A stretch of 64,000 bases of DNA, taken from NCBI RefSeq assembly GCF_900105625.1, contig NZ_FNSD01000001.1:2294001-2358000 (forward strand). Direction: 5' to 3'. Shown here piece by piece: positions 44,719 through 53,434 of the stretch (the stretch's first letter is position 1; each line of letters begins with the position of its first letter). The position numbers and the translations under genes were made by a program. This DNA is from Terriglobus roseus (GTDB lineage Bacteria; Acidobacteriota; Terriglobia; Terriglobales; Acidobacteriaceae). Below the pieces are notes generated by a model. It was not told the origin of the DNA, ran no database searches, and was given only the letters and a program-made list of their open reading frames with translations.

Positions 44719-45258
44719 TTACTCGTTGTAATGGAGAAGGCTGTAGACGTCGACCTCCGGGAACTTCGACCGGCCCTTGAGGAAGTCGAGCTCCACGGCA
44801 AAGGCCACGCCGGCGATCTCGCCGCCAAGCTGCTTCACCAGCTGTACCGTAGCCTGCATGGTACCGCCGGTTGCGAGCAGATCGTCGACGATTACGACTC
44901 GCTGGCCGGGCTGGATCGCATCCAGGTGGATCTCGAGCGAGTCCGAGCCGTACTCCAGGTCATAGGTGACCTTGGCGGTGGCTGCCGGCAGCTTCTTCGG
45001 CTTGCGCACGGGCACGAAGCCAGCGTTCAGCCGGTAGGCCATGGCCGGTCCAAAGATGAAGCCGCGCGCCTCGATGCCGAGCACCAGGTCGACCTGCTTG
45101 TCGATGTAGTACGCCGCTAAGGCGTCGATCATCTGCGCAAAGCCGGCCTTGTCCTTCAGCAGCGTGGTGATGTCGTAGAACAGGATGCCGGGCTTCGGAA
45201 AGTCGGGAACGGTGCGGATGAGCTCCTTCAGGGGCTCGCAATTGATGGTGTGCGACAT
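44719..45258 (-). CDS. apt: Adenine phosphoribosyltransferase
   Basis: A 179-residue salvage enzyme that makes AMP from adenine and PRPP. The PRPP loop is [13 protein letters not shown] (residues 121-133). [16 protein letters not shown] and [17 protein letters not shown] are family text. I take the ATG at 45258 (MSHTINCEP). An in-frame start at 45336 would read through the divergent upstream gene's leader. Confidence 0.95.
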   Translation of the reverse strand: MSHTINCEPLKELIRTVPDFPKPGILFYDITTLLKDKAGFAQMIDALAAYYIDKQVDLVLGIEARGFIFGPAMAYRLNAGFVPVRKPKKLPAATAKVTYDLEYGSDSLEIHLDAIQPGQRVVIVDDLLATGGTMQATVQLVKQLGGEIAGVAFAVELDFLKGRSKFPEVDVYSLLHYNE

Positions 45259-45328
45259 GGCTCCATTGTACGAGGGCCGCCAGCGCGGCAGCGAGATTCC
45301 GCATCCCAAAGCGAAGGAGGGTACCTTC

Positions 45329-45538
45329 ATGTCCACCGAGAAGCACTACTTCGTCGAGGTCAATCACGACGGTCGGTTTGCCGTTCGTGCAAAGGGCAGC
45401 GAACGCGCCAGCGCCCTGTTCCACACGCAGGCCGAGGCCATTGCCGAGGCGAAACGCCTGAACCCCACCGACCATCCGAATGTCGAACGCGTAAGGGAAC
45501 GCAGCGAAGGCGGCCCCGATAAGTGGCGCACCGCATAG
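45329..45538 (+). CDS. DUF2188 protein
   Basis: A 69-residue protein from the ATG at 45329, with a strong AAGGAGG 9 bases upstream. [20 protein letters not shown] and [17 protein letters not shown] match the DUF2188 pattern: a strand pair reading hVxP-xxxGWxVk, then a helix. This is a small soluble domain of unknown function. It is divergent from apt. Confidence 0.75.
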   Translation: MSTEKHYFVEVNHDGRFAVRAKGSERASALFHTQAEAIAEAKRLNPTDHPNVERVRERSEGGPDKWRTA

Positions 45539-45566
45539 CCCGCTCTGGCGGTCGCCCAAGCGCCGG

Positions 45567-45848
45567 CTAGAAGGCGCCCTCAATCACAAACGCCTTCAGA
45601 TCCTCGGCCTCGCTGTCCTGCAGGTCGTGGATGTGGACCCGGTCGACACGGCTGCCGCGCGATCCCTTGTGGAGCGCCACCTCCAGCACGTCAATCTGGT
45701 CTGCCGAGCCTGCGGCGACAGCTTCCACATGTCCAGCGGTGGTGTTGCGCACCCATCCCCGCAGCCCAAGTTCCGCAGCCTCGCGATGTACAAACCAGCG
45801 GAAACCCACGCCCTGCACACGTCCTTCGATCTGGTAGTGACGAACCAT
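45567..45848 (-). CDS. Acylphosphatase
   Basis: A 93-residue enzyme of the usual length. The phosphate-binding loop GRVQGVGFR has catalytic Arg17, and GWVRNTTAGHVE has Asn35. It hydrolyses acyl phosphates such as carbamoyl phosphate and 1,3-bisphosphoglycerate. Its 3' end faces that of the DUF2188 gene. Confidence 0.92.
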   Translation of the reverse strand: MVRHYQIEGRVQGVGFRWFVHREAAELGLRGWVRNTTAGHVEAVAAGSADQIDVLEVALHKGSRGSRVDRVHIHDLQDSEAEDLKAFVIEGAF

Positions 45849-45878
45849 AGGGTCGATTTTAGCTGGACCTAAGTTGGC

Positions 45879-46787
45879 TCACTGCCCAGCAGTGCGTTCG
45901 CCCAGATGCCGCAGGATCTCCTCCGCCACCAGCTGTGGGTTCTCGCGCTGCGGGAAGTGGCCAACGGAGTCGATGAGGACGCGACGGTAGCCGTTGGTGA
46001 AGTAGCGGCCCATGCCGTCACTGGTCTCTGGCAGGCCGCAACGATCTTCCAGGCCCTGCAGAAATACCGTCGGAACGTCCAGCGTTACCGTCCCCTCGAA
46101 GCGAGTCTGCAGCATGGCATAGCTCGGATCCAGCGGCGAGTGTCCCCAACGGGAGCGGTAGCTGTGAAGGACGACCTCCGTGAAGTCCTTGCCGGTCCAG
46201 CTCTTTGCCGCCTCCGCCAGGTCGGCCGGGGAGTACCAGCCTTCGGGGCTCCAGGTATCCCACATGCGCTTGCCGTACGCGACAGGGTCTTCGCGGAACG
46301 CCTTCATGCCGGGGTCGGTGCAAAGAAACCACTGGTACCAATACGCCTGCGACTGCGGCAAAGGCGGTGTCTTCGCAGGCCCCGGCTGAAAGACGGAGGA
46401 CAGCACCACCATACGTTCCAGCCGCCGGGGAAAGAGCGCGGCCAACGCGTAGCCCGTACGGGCGCCCCAGTCGTGACCCACAAAAGCAAATGTCTGAAGC
46501 TTCAGCTCATCCGCCAGGTCGATGACATCCTGCGCAAAGGCCACTGGCTGGCCCGTCCGCCGTGGATTGCGCCCGAAAAGATGCGAACGGAAATGCGAGA
46601 GCCCGTAGCCGCGCAGGTACGGAACAATGGTCCGGTAGCCCGCAGCGTGCAGCGCGGGCAGAACCTTGTCCCACGTCCGCGGCGAGTCCGGCCAGCCGTG
46701 GACAAGAATCACAGGCTTGCCGCCCTTGGAGCCGCCCTCTTCGTAAACCATCTTCAGAACGGAGGTCTTGATCTCGTGAACGCGCAT
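45879..46787 (-). CDS. Epoxide-hydrolase-like alpha/beta hydrolase
   Basis: About 302 residues from the ATG at 46787. The oxyanion motif is VILVHGWPDSPRTWD. The nucleophile elbow GHDWGAR has Asp106, as in epoxide hydrolases and haloalkane dehalogenases. A late His in DSVGHFPQRENP completes the triad. A cap domain lies in between. The combination favours an epoxide hydrolase, but haloalkane or haloacetate dehalogenase activity cannot be excluded. Confidence 0.85.
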   Translation of the reverse strand: MRVHEIKTSVLKMVYEEGGSKGGKPVILVHGWPDSPRTWDKVLPALHAAGYRTIVPYLRGYGLSHFRSHLFGRNPRRTGQPVAFAQDVIDLADELKLQTFAFVGHDWGARTGYALAALFPRRLERMVVLSSVFQPGPAKTPPLPQSQAYWYQWFLCTDPGMKAFREDPVAYGKRMWDTWSPEGWYSPADLAEAAKSWTGKDFTEVVLHSYRSRWGHSPLDPSYAMLQTRFEGTVTLDVPTVFLQGLEDRCGLPETSDGMGRYFTNGYRRVLIDSVGHFPQRENPQLVAEEILRHLGERTAGQ

Positions 46788-46882
46788 GGGATTAGGATGC
46801 ACCCGTTGCTGGGGTCGTGTCGCTGCGATGCCGCGGGAAAGCTGTTGATTTCCTTCACCTGATGATCTCCAGCGCATGAGGA

Positions 46883-46919
46883 AGGGGTGGCACCGCTCGA
46901 TGCGGCACCACCCCCTTTG
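46883..46919. terminator. Intrinsic terminator after efp
   Basis: Stem GGGGTGG (46885-46891) with CCACCCC (46909-46915), an internal CA/CA bubble, stem CCGC/GCGG and loop TCGAT. It lies about 25 bp after the efp stop. On the minus strand the hairpin is followed by TTCCTC, a weak T-tract. Confidence 0.6.
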
Positions 46920-46940
46920 GATCTTCGAGAGCCTCGTTTG

Positions 46941-47501
46941 TTATGCGCGTGACATGTAGGCGCCTTCTGCGGTGTCAATGCGGATCTTCTCACCCTCATT
47001 GATGAAGGCGGGAACCTGCACGACGAGACCGGTTTCGGTCGTCGCGGGCTTCGTCACGGACGATGCCGTGGCAGAGCGGATGCCCGGCTCCGTCTGGACG
47101 ACGGTCATCTCGACGACGGTCGGCAGTTCCACGCCGACGGGCTTGCCGTCGATGAAGCTGATGTCGATCTTGATGTTGGGCAGCATGAAATCCACGGCAT
47201 CGCCAAGGATGTCGCGACCCAGCGTGGTCTGCTCATAGTTGTTCATGTCCATGAACACGTAGTCGTCGCCGTCCTTGTACAGGAACTCCATCTCGATGTC
47301 ATCGACGATGACGCGGTCGATCGCATCGCCGGAGCGGAAGCGGTGCTCAAAGATGGCGCCGGATTCAAGGTTGCGCAGCTTGGCCTGGATGAAGGCGCGC
47401 AGGTTGCCGGGGGTGCGGTGCTCCACGGCAAAGACCGAGTGCAGCTTTTCCTTGTGCTTGATGACCATACCGGGACGCATCTGTGTGGCGGGAATCGACA
47501 T
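46941..47501 (-). CDS. efp: Elongation factor P with unusual tip residue
   Basis: A 186-residue EF-P of normal length, from the ATG at 47501. The KOW-like domain I starts MSIPATQMRPGMVIKHKEK. Domains II-III include MEFLYKDGDDYVFMD and the signature region GVELPTVVEMTVVQTEPGIRSATAS. EF-P rescues ribosomes stalled on proline stretches. The loop that reaches the peptidyl-transferase centre reads TPGNLRAF. The residue after Pro-Gly is Asn33, where E. coli and Bacillus types have the modified Lys and Pseudomonas types have rhamnosylated Arg. Arg35 is two residues later. No epmA, epmB, earP or ymfI-like gene is nearby. Confidence 0.95.
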   Translation of the reverse strand: MSIPATQMRPGMVIKHKEKLHSVFAVEHRTPGNLRAFIQAKLRNLESGAIFEHRFRSGDAIDRVIVDDIEMEFLYKDGDDYVFMDMNNYEQTTLGRDILGDAVDFMLPNIKIDISFIDGKPVGVELPTVVEMTVVQTEPGIRSATASSVTKPATTETGLVVQVPAFINEGEKIRIDTAEGAYMSRA

Positions 47502-47607
47502 TGAAAACTTCCTAAGTTGCAGATCTTGATGGACCGGAGGGGCGCGAATCCACAGTTGTGGGCCACACGCAGGCACCCGGGCCGCAGGTTTGATTGTAGC
47601 GCGCTGG

Positions 47608-47922
47608 CTAATGCACCTGCAGCAGCGCGAGCACGGGCTCTGCGGTCGAGCGATCAAGTCCAAGCAGGGTTTCCGCTTCCCCCTGCAGCCGTCCGAAGCA
47701 GGCCTCGCAAAGGTCATGCAGCAACAGACGGTCGGCCGGCGGCAGATCGTGCAGTGCTCCAAGCATGCCCTGCTGCGTGACGGGAGCAAGCTTCGCATCC
47801 AGCGTGGCCAGTCGATTGCGCAACGAACCATCAGCCAATGCGAGCTGAGCGGGGCCACGCAACACAGCGTGCAGCGTGTTGCCGATGAGTATCCACGCGT
47901 TCAGGCTGAGTTCCGGGTCCAT
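47608..47922 (-). CDS. Small helical hypothetical protein
   Basis: A 104-residue protein from the ATG at 47922, with AGGAAGG upstream. It is Leu/Ala-rich and likely all helical (NTLHAVLRGPAQLALADGS, LLLHDLCEACFGRLQGEAETLLGL), with no signal. I know no family. It lies between the FecR-like gene (17 bp away) and efp (106 bp away), on the same strand, probably in one transcript. Confidence 0.5.
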   Translation of the reverse strand: MDPELSLNAWILIGNTLHAVLRGPAQLALADGSLRNRLATLDAKLAPVTQQGMLGALHDLPPADRLLLHDLCEACFGRLQGEAETLLGLDRSTAEPVLALLQVH

Positions 47923-47938
47923 GCTGCCTTCCTGCGCC

Positions 47939-49018
47939 CTACTTCGACACGCCGAAGATGCGGCGGAAGAAGCGGCCGATGGCATGAAAAGGATTGGGAC
48001 CGGCGGGCGGCGGTGCTGCACTTTCAATGCGCATATCGGTCGCGTCAGGGGCGGGGGGTGCCGGTCGGTTGGCTGGCGTAGGTGTCTGGCTTGTGACCGT
48101 CGCGGCCGGTATAGCCGGCGGTGCAGAAACGGCAGCCACGTCAGCCGGAGTCGTCGTCTGCCCGGGCGGCCCGCTTGCCGTGCCCGTCTCTCCGCTGTAG
48201 CTAAGTTGCGAGGTCACCTGTGCATGGACCTCCCCGACGGGTGCCTGTGGGGTGTCCGGTCTGACCAACCCCTGGCTTACGGCCTCTGGAAACGGGTTGG
48301 TCCTGACGGCTTCCGGGATTTTGCCGTCGCCGTGTTTGCCCTTGCCTGCCAGCACCAGGTTGTCGCCGTTGCGCGGGCAGCCACAGCTATTGGCCTCATG
48401 GTCTACGACCTCGCGCAGGCTGCCGCGCTCAAACAGCACACGCTGGCCGGGCCGGATGAAGTACGTTGCATCGCCGAAGGTCTGCGTTACGTGCAGAACG
48501 GGCGCGTCCTTGCCGACGTTTTCGACGCAGGTATCTCCGCTCGGCACAACTCGGATACGTAGATCAAGTGCCGCCGCGCCGGAGAGTTCAAAACGCAGGT
48601 CCGGCGTCAGGATGCTGTCCGTCTTCTCGGCCGAGGTATGAATCTCGACAGCTCCGCGATCCAGCGCAAGCATCAGCGGCGGCTTTGCGATGGTCATGGT
48701 GGTTTGCGAAATATGGATGGCGGAACCCGCGCAGACCTTCACCTCGCCGCCACGCTTCAGGCTGATCTGTGCCGGAAGCGCGCCTGCGGTGACCGCAGCA
48801 CTGTTACCGATGGTGGCACGGCCATCGCTTACGGCGACCATGCCGCTGACTTCAGCGCCTTCGGTTTTGAGGGAACCCAACGGGGCTTGTGCGTGGATTG
48901 TTGTTGCAGCAACCAGCACGAATGCTGGCATCGCGAGCCGAAACCATGTCTCAGGGGCGAGCCACGGGGCACCCGTTTCTCTAGCGGGAACTTTCACGGC
49001 GATGGGGCGGGGTGGCAT
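47939..49018 (-). CDS. Secreted FecR-like protein with Pro-rich C-terminus
   Basis: A 359-residue protein. A signal helix lies at about residues 27-43 (FRLAMPAFVLVAATTIHAQ). The mature part is beta-rich and FecR-like (SLKRGGEVKVCAGSAIHISQ, LMLALDRGAVEIHTSAEKTDSILTPDLRFELS). The last 100 residues are rich in Pro, Ala and Thr, ending in a basic tail RFFRRIFGVSK. FecR-like domains often sense or scaffold at the periplasmic face; the role here is unknown. It starts 3 bp after the trpG stop, so it is co-transcribed with trpG. Confidence 0.6.
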   Translation of the reverse strand: MPPRPIAVKVPARETGAPWLAPETWFRLAMPAFVLVAATTIHAQAPLGSLKTEGAEVSGMVAVSDGRATIGNSAAVTAGALPAQISLKRGGEVKVCAGSAIHISQTTMTIAKPPLMLALDRGAVEIHTSAEKTDSILTPDLRFELSGAAALDLRIRVVPSGDTCVENVGKDAPVLHVTQTFGDATYFIRPGQRVLFERGSLREVVDHEANSCGCPRNGDNLVLAGKGKHGDGKIPEAVRTNPFPEAVSQGLVRPDTPQAPVGEVHAQVTSQLSYSGETGTASGPPGQTTTPADVAAVSAPPAIPAATVTSQTPTPANRPAPPAPDATDMRIESAAPPPAGPNPFHAIGRFFRRIFGVSK

Positions 49019-49021
49019 CCG

Positions 49022-49603
<582 letters not shown>

Positions 49604-49696
49604 TGCGGAACCGCCTCACCCATAAGTGTAATCGCGTTGCAATCTCCCACGGGCAACTCTGAAATGCACCAATCGTTTTCCGGAAATGTCAACTCT

Positions 49697-49724
49697 GCCG
49701 AGTGTTGCACAGGCAACATTCGGC
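49697..49724. promoter_or_regulatory. Operator-like inverted repeat between trpG and a secreted-protein gene
   Basis: Arms GCCGAGTGTTGC (49697-49708) and GCAACATTCGGC (49713-49724) match at 11 of 12 positions around the spacer ACAG. It lies in the divergent region, 94 bp from trpG and 110 bp from the next gene. There is no T-tract, so a DNA-binding site or RNA hairpin is more likely than a terminator. Confidence 0.5.
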
Positions 49725-49834
49725 GAGCGTTAGGACTCACACTTCCAGAGATTGCTCAGCAAGATGTTTTGCGATGCTGCGGAGTGATGCAGCGACCCGA
49801 GAGCGTCGATAACAAAACAAAAGGAGAAAACACG

Positions 49835-50386
49835 GTGCGCGCACTTACCTTCACTGCTGCCCTTTTGCTTTCGTTACCCGCCTGCTGCTTCGCCGCCGAA
49901 CACGCTGCGCCGGTCATGGTTTCCGCCGTTGATTCAATCCCTTCGATTCCTATCGCGCAGCCTGTCGCAGGGCCGGTCTCCGCGGGCGTTCTGGCCGCAC
50001 TGCCGGAGGAACCGTCGACGAGCCGGTTGCCGGGCGCTCCGCTTTCGTTCTATCTCTACCGCCTGCGCGGTCGGGTGGAGACCAGGACGCCGGCACCTAG
50101 TGAACCCATCGAACAGATGGAAGCTCCCCGCTTCAACGACCAATCGATGCTGCACATGATCCAGGCTTCGCCGCTGGCAAGTATCTCGCGCGAGATTCGT
50201 GCGGACAAGTTCAATATCGATGACGGTGTCGCGGATGACTTTGCCATCTGCTATCGCATGAATGCACGCACCAGCGTGCAGGTGATCCCAGGTGACCCCG
50301 CGCCGGTGAAGCTGCCGATCACCAGCATGGCGAACAACATGGGCGTCACCGTGGGCATGGTCCTTCGGTTGTCACGCAACCGGTAG
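49835..50386 (+). CDS. Secreted hypothetical protein
   Basis: A 183-residue protein from a GTG at 49835, with AAAAGGAG 8-9 bases upstream. The signal peptide is VRALTFTAALLLSLPACCFA. The mature part has a Pro/Ser/Val-rich start and a mixed C-terminal region (FNIDDGVADDFAICYRMNA, VTVGMVLRLSRNR). No family was recognised. It is preceded by the inverted repeat at 49697-49724. Confidence 0.6.
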   Translation: MRALTFTAALLLSLPACCFAAEHAAPVMVSAVDSIPSIPIAQPVAGPVSAGVLAALPEEPSTSRLPGAPLSFYLYRLRGRVETRTPAPSEPIEQMEAPRFNDQSMLHMIQASPLASISREIRADKFNIDDGVADDFAICYRMNARTSVQVIPGDPAPVKLPITSMANNMGVTVGMVLRLSRNR

Positions 50387-50432
50387 ACGCAAGGAAGTCG
50401 TCCTTTACCGGCTGCCGTTTTCTATCTCCACC

Positions 50433-51083
50433 TCAACTCTGCTTCGACTGCATTTCCTTCCAGGGGATCCGGGCGATTTCGAACATGTCTCGTGTCGTCG
50501 CGTAGTCGCCACCGCCGTGCATGCGACCGATGAGACGCATCTGCGCCGGATCAATGTGCAGGCGTGATTCATCCTCGAAAGCATCGTGGCGAATGTGCAT
50601 TTCGAGAGCCTTCGCGACCAGGATGGTGCTGCTGCCGCCGGGCTCGATGATCTGAAACGTGCGGCACTCCAGCGATACGGGTGAGCCCGCGATTCGGGGT
50701 GGCGCTACCTGCAGACTTGGAACGGTTGCAAGGCCGGCGAGCGTCAACTCATCCAAGCCGCGCGGTGCGTCCGTCGCGGTGATATTCATCGCCTCCGCGA
50801 GTTCCTCGGGCACGAGGTTTACCACCAATTCGCCCGTGCGACAGATGTTGGCAAGGGTGTCCTTCCCTTCGCGGTCCGGCGCGGCAGAGAAGCCGACCAC
50901 GATCAGTGGCGGGTCTGCCGATACGACGTTGAAGAACGAGAACGGCGCGGCATTCGGTTTGCCGTCGTCATCGAGCGTAGTGATCCACGCGATGGGTCGC
51001 GGCAGAATGGTGGACGCCAGCAGCTTGTAGGTGTCGGACTTTGAAAGTGTGCGGAGATCAAATGCGGCGTGCGTGTCGCTCAT
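50433..51083 (-). CDS. Flavin reductase-like (DIM6/NTAB split-barrel) protein
   Basis: A 216-residue FMN-binding split-barrel protein from the ATG at 51083. LLASTILPRPIAWITTLDDDGKPNAAPFSFFNVVSADPP is the classic start of this family (shown here as continuous text in the protein from about residue 19). TGELVVNLVPEELAEAMN and SPVSLECRTFQI follow. Such proteins supply reduced flavin to a monooxygenase or act as FMN oxidoreductases. No partner monooxygenase is adjacent. Confidence 0.85.
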   Translation of the reverse strand: MSDTHAAFDLRTLSKSDTYKLLASTILPRPIAWITTLDDDGKPNAAPFSFFNVVSADPPLIVVGFSAAPDREGKDTLANICRTGELVVNLVPEELAEAMNITATDAPRGLDELTLAGLATVPSLQVAPPRIAGSPVSLECRTFQIIEPGGSSTILVAKALEMHIRHDAFEDESRLHIDPAQMRLIGRMHGGGDYATTRDMFEIARIPWKEMQSKQS

Positions 51084-51117
51084 GGGTATTGGATGTAATC
51101 CATGCGCCAACGGGATC

Positions 51118-51219
51118 GGGTGCCCCATTCGTGCGCGCTCTTGCGCATGAATGGGATTAGGCGAAGTACGCATTCTGTAAATCCATTCATGACGATGAAG
51201 CCATCATGAATGGGCCCCG
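51118..51219. repeat. Dispersed repeat family A, variant copy 3: two adjacent hairpins
   Basis: It begins with the family A end GGGTGCCCCATTC and closes with GAATGGGCCCC. Inside are two hairpins. The first is CCCATTC (51124-51130) with GAATGGG (51149-51155), extended by TGCGC/GCGCA. The second is CCATTCATG (51183-51191) with CATGAATGG (51204-51212). It lies between the flavin reductase and trpE genes. Confidence 0.65.
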
Positions 51220-51234
51220 ATTCTGTCGACGGCT

Positions 51235-52764
51235 CTACGCTCGCGAGCGAGCTCGTTCGATCGCTCGCACGACTGCCTTGGACTTGTTGACGGTCTCTTC
51301 GAACTCCGTCTGCGGCACGGAGTCTGCCACAACGCCGCCGCCGCTCTGGATATAGCCGGTGTCACCGTGCATGAAGAGTGTGCGGATGGCGATGCAGCTA
51401 TCCAGATTGCCGCTGAAGTCCGCATAGAAGACACTGCCGCCGTAGACGCCGCGGCGGGTTGGCTCCAGCTCTTCAATGACTTCCATGGCCCGGATCTTCG
51501 GAGCGCCCGAAAGCGTACCTGCGGGGAAGCAGGACTTGAACGCGTCGATCGGCGCCATATCTCCACGCAACTTGCCTTCGAGCGCGCTAACCAGGTGCAT
51601 GACGTGCGAGTAGCGCTCGATGAACATCAGCTTCTTCACGCTGACGGTGCCGAACTCGCTGACGCGACCGACATCGTTACGGCCCAGGTCGACGAGCATC
51701 ACATGCTCCGCAGTCTCTTTTGCATCGCGCAGCAAATCTTCTTCCAACCGCTTATCGCTGGCTTCATCGCTGCCGCGGGGACGCGTGCCGGCGATGGGAT
51801 GGTACTCGATGGTGCGGTTGTGCACGCGCACCAGCAGCTCAGGTGACGAACCGACGATGTGTGCGAGTGTTTCTGTCGTCGCACCCGGGGCCTGCATGGG
51901 AAAGCGCAGGAAGTACATGTAAGGCGAGGGGTTCACGATGCGCAGCGAGCGGTAGATCTCAAACGGATCGACCTCGGGCTTGCAGTCGAAGCGCTGCGAC
52001 AGAACGCACTGGAAGATGTCGCCCGCGGTGATGTAGTTCTTCACCTTGTCGACGGCCTTCATGTAGTCGCGCTTCTTGGTGCGGGGCGTCAGCTCAAGCG
52101 GGCCGAGCGGCTTCCTTCGTTTCGACACTGCCGGCAACGGGTTGGCGAGCTCCTTCTCCAGTCGGTCCAACCGCTTGAGGGCGCGCTTGTAGGCTTTCGC
52201 GGCATCTGGCTCGCGCGTAAGGTCCGCCGTCAGAATCAGGTAGATCTCCTTCTTGACGTGGTCGAAGGCGAGCACTTCGTCAAAGAACATCAGGCAGGCA
52301 TCGGGCACGCCGAGTTCGTCGATCGCTGTCTCGGGCAGCCGCTCTATCTGGCGCACGACGTCATACGCGAAGAAGCCGACGGCGCCCGCGGTAAAGGGCG
52401 GCAGGCCGGGCAGCTTGGCAGGATTGTGCTCGCTAAGGGCGCGCTTCAGCTCTTCGAAGATGTCACCTTCAAAGCGGCGAAACCTCTTGCCCTCGGTCGC
52501 GACAATGGCCGTGCCACGCGACACAAGCTTTTTGTAAGGACGGATCCCAATGAAGGTGTGCCGGCCGACGTGTTCGCCGCCCTCCACGGACTCCAGCAGA
52601 AACGCCTCGGGCTCCTGTGCGGCGATGCGCAGGAAGACGGAGACCGGTGTCTCCAGGTCGGCGGTGACGGTGCGGTAGACGGGGATGAGGGTATGCTTCT
52701 TCTTCGCGAGGGCGAGGAAGGCCTTCTCATTCGGTGTGGCGGTCTGGCTTTGCTGGCGGGGCAT
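51235..52764 (-). CDS. trpE: Anthranilate synthase component I
   Basis: A 509-residue chorismate-utilising enzyme that makes anthranilate with TrpG ammonia. The N-terminal LLES motif (residues 56-59), where tryptophan binds for feedback inhibition, is intact. Catalytic text includes QCVLSQRF, NPSPYMYFLRF, GTRPRGSDEASDKRLEEDLL, MLVDLGRNDVGRVSEFG, SCFPAGTLSGAPKIRAMEVI and GGSVFYADFSGNLDSCIAIRT. It is transcribed on the same strand as trpG but not contiguous with it. No leader peptide rich in Trp was seen upstream. Confidence 0.96.
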   Translation of the reverse strand: MPRQQSQTATPNEKAFLALAKKKHTLIPVYRTVTADLETPVSVFLRIAAQEPEAFLLESVEGGEHVGRHTFIGIRPYKKLVSRGTAIVATEGKRFRRFEGDIFEELKRALSEHNPAKLPGLPPFTAGAVGFFAYDVVRQIERLPETAIDELGVPDACLMFFDEVLAFDHVKKEIYLILTADLTREPDAAKAYKRALKRLDRLEKELANPLPAVSKRRKPLGPLELTPRTKKRDYMKAVDKVKNYITAGDIFQCVLSQRFDCKPEVDPFEIYRSLRIVNPSPYMYFLRFPMQAPGATTETLAHIVGSSPELLVRVHNRTIEYHPIAGTRPRGSDEASDKRLEEDLLRDAKETAEHVMLVDLGRNDVGRVSEFGTVSVKKLMFIERYSHVMHLVSALEGKLRGDMAPIDAFKSCFPAGTLSGAPKIRAMEVIEELEPTRRGVYGGSVFYADFSGNLDSCIAIRTLFMHGDTGYIQSGGGVVADSVPQTEFEETVNKSKAVVRAIERARSRA

Positions 52765-52887
52765 GGCGGTTGAGAACCATCGTACAAGGCCGCTTACCCG
52801 AATTACGGGCAGGAAGCGAAACCGGTGTCCGGAGGCCGGTGTGCGGAGCGGCTCTCGCCTCTAGCGGGTCTCGAAAGGAGACGCCGG

Positions 52888-52989
52888 TTACAGCTTGCGG
52901 CCGTCGTCCAGAGGCATGCAGAGACGGGCAACGACGCAGGGAAAGATCACGGCGGCAAACGCCAAGAGAACAAGCGCCAGGTGATTCAT
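52888..52989 (-). CDS. Micro-ORF: 33-residue single-helix membrane peptide
   Basis: The ATG at 52989 opens a 33-residue frame ending TAA at 52888. Residues 3-22 are one hydrophobic helix (HLALVLLAFAAVIFPCVVAR), followed by a short charged tail (MPLDDGRKL). A GAGG sequence lies about 8 bases upstream. No family is known to me. It lies about 120 bp upstream of trpE on the same strand, inside a stretch with no larger gene. Confidence 0.4.
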   Translation of the reverse strand: MNHLALVLLAFAAVIFPCVVARLCMPLDDGRKL

Positions 52990-53040
52990 GAGCAGATCCT
53001 CGAGCTCTCTTGTAAAACGTGGAGCTTACTTAAAGAACGA

Positions 53041-53072
53041 TGCCCGTCGCATGGCAGATGCAGCGACGGGCA
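53041..53072. terminator. Hairpin between two micro-ORFs, terminator-like
   Basis: Arms TGCCCGTCGC (53041-53050) and GCGACGGGCA (53063-53072), a perfect 10-bp stem with 12-base loop. On the minus strand it lies about 24 bp after the upstream micro-ORF stop and is followed by TCGTTCTTT, so it may terminate or stabilise that transcript. Confidence 0.5.
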
Positions 53073-53095
53073 TGACGCCAGCAGAGATCGCAAGA

Positions 53096-53194
53096 TCAGC
53101 CGGGTTCAACCTCGCGACCGCGGTAGCGGATTGCGATGTAGCAGGGCATACCAAGCATAAAGAGATATACAACGACCGTCAGCAGAGTCAGCAC
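53096..53194 (-). CDS. Micro-ORF: 32-residue single-helix membrane peptide
   Basis: A GTG at 53194, with GAGGGA about 5 bases upstream, opens a 32-residue frame ending TGA at 53096. The first 23 residues are hydrophobic (LTLLTVVVYLFMLGMPCYIA) and the tail is charged (IRYRGREVEPG). The layout matches the micro-ORF at 52888-52989: one helix with a Pro-Cys pair (here PCY, there PCV), then a basic/acidic tail. No family recognised. Confidence 0.4.
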   Translation of the reverse strand: MLTLLTVVVYLFMLGMPCYIAIRYRGREVEPG

Positions 53195-53434
53195 TGTTCC
53201 CTCTTTTTTCCGGAGACTTTCGTTCTGTCTCTCTCTGCATGTACCTTCGCCCACGCCGTGCGAGAGGGCTATTCAACATTGGCGCGCCTGCTGTACCGGT
53301 TCGGGGATGCCCGATAACTTTGGTGTTAGCCGCGCCACGCGCGACCGGGAATGAAATAATCAAAAGGTATTTTGCCGCTGCGAATGGTTTCGCACGCAGG
53401 ATTCATCCCAGTTTTGCCATCGGAAGGAACCCAA

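Noticed and set aside
47502-47858. In-frame N-terminal extension of efp
   Set aside because: EF-P is 185-190 residues and the ATG at 47501 gives exactly that. The extension reads into the small gene upstream.
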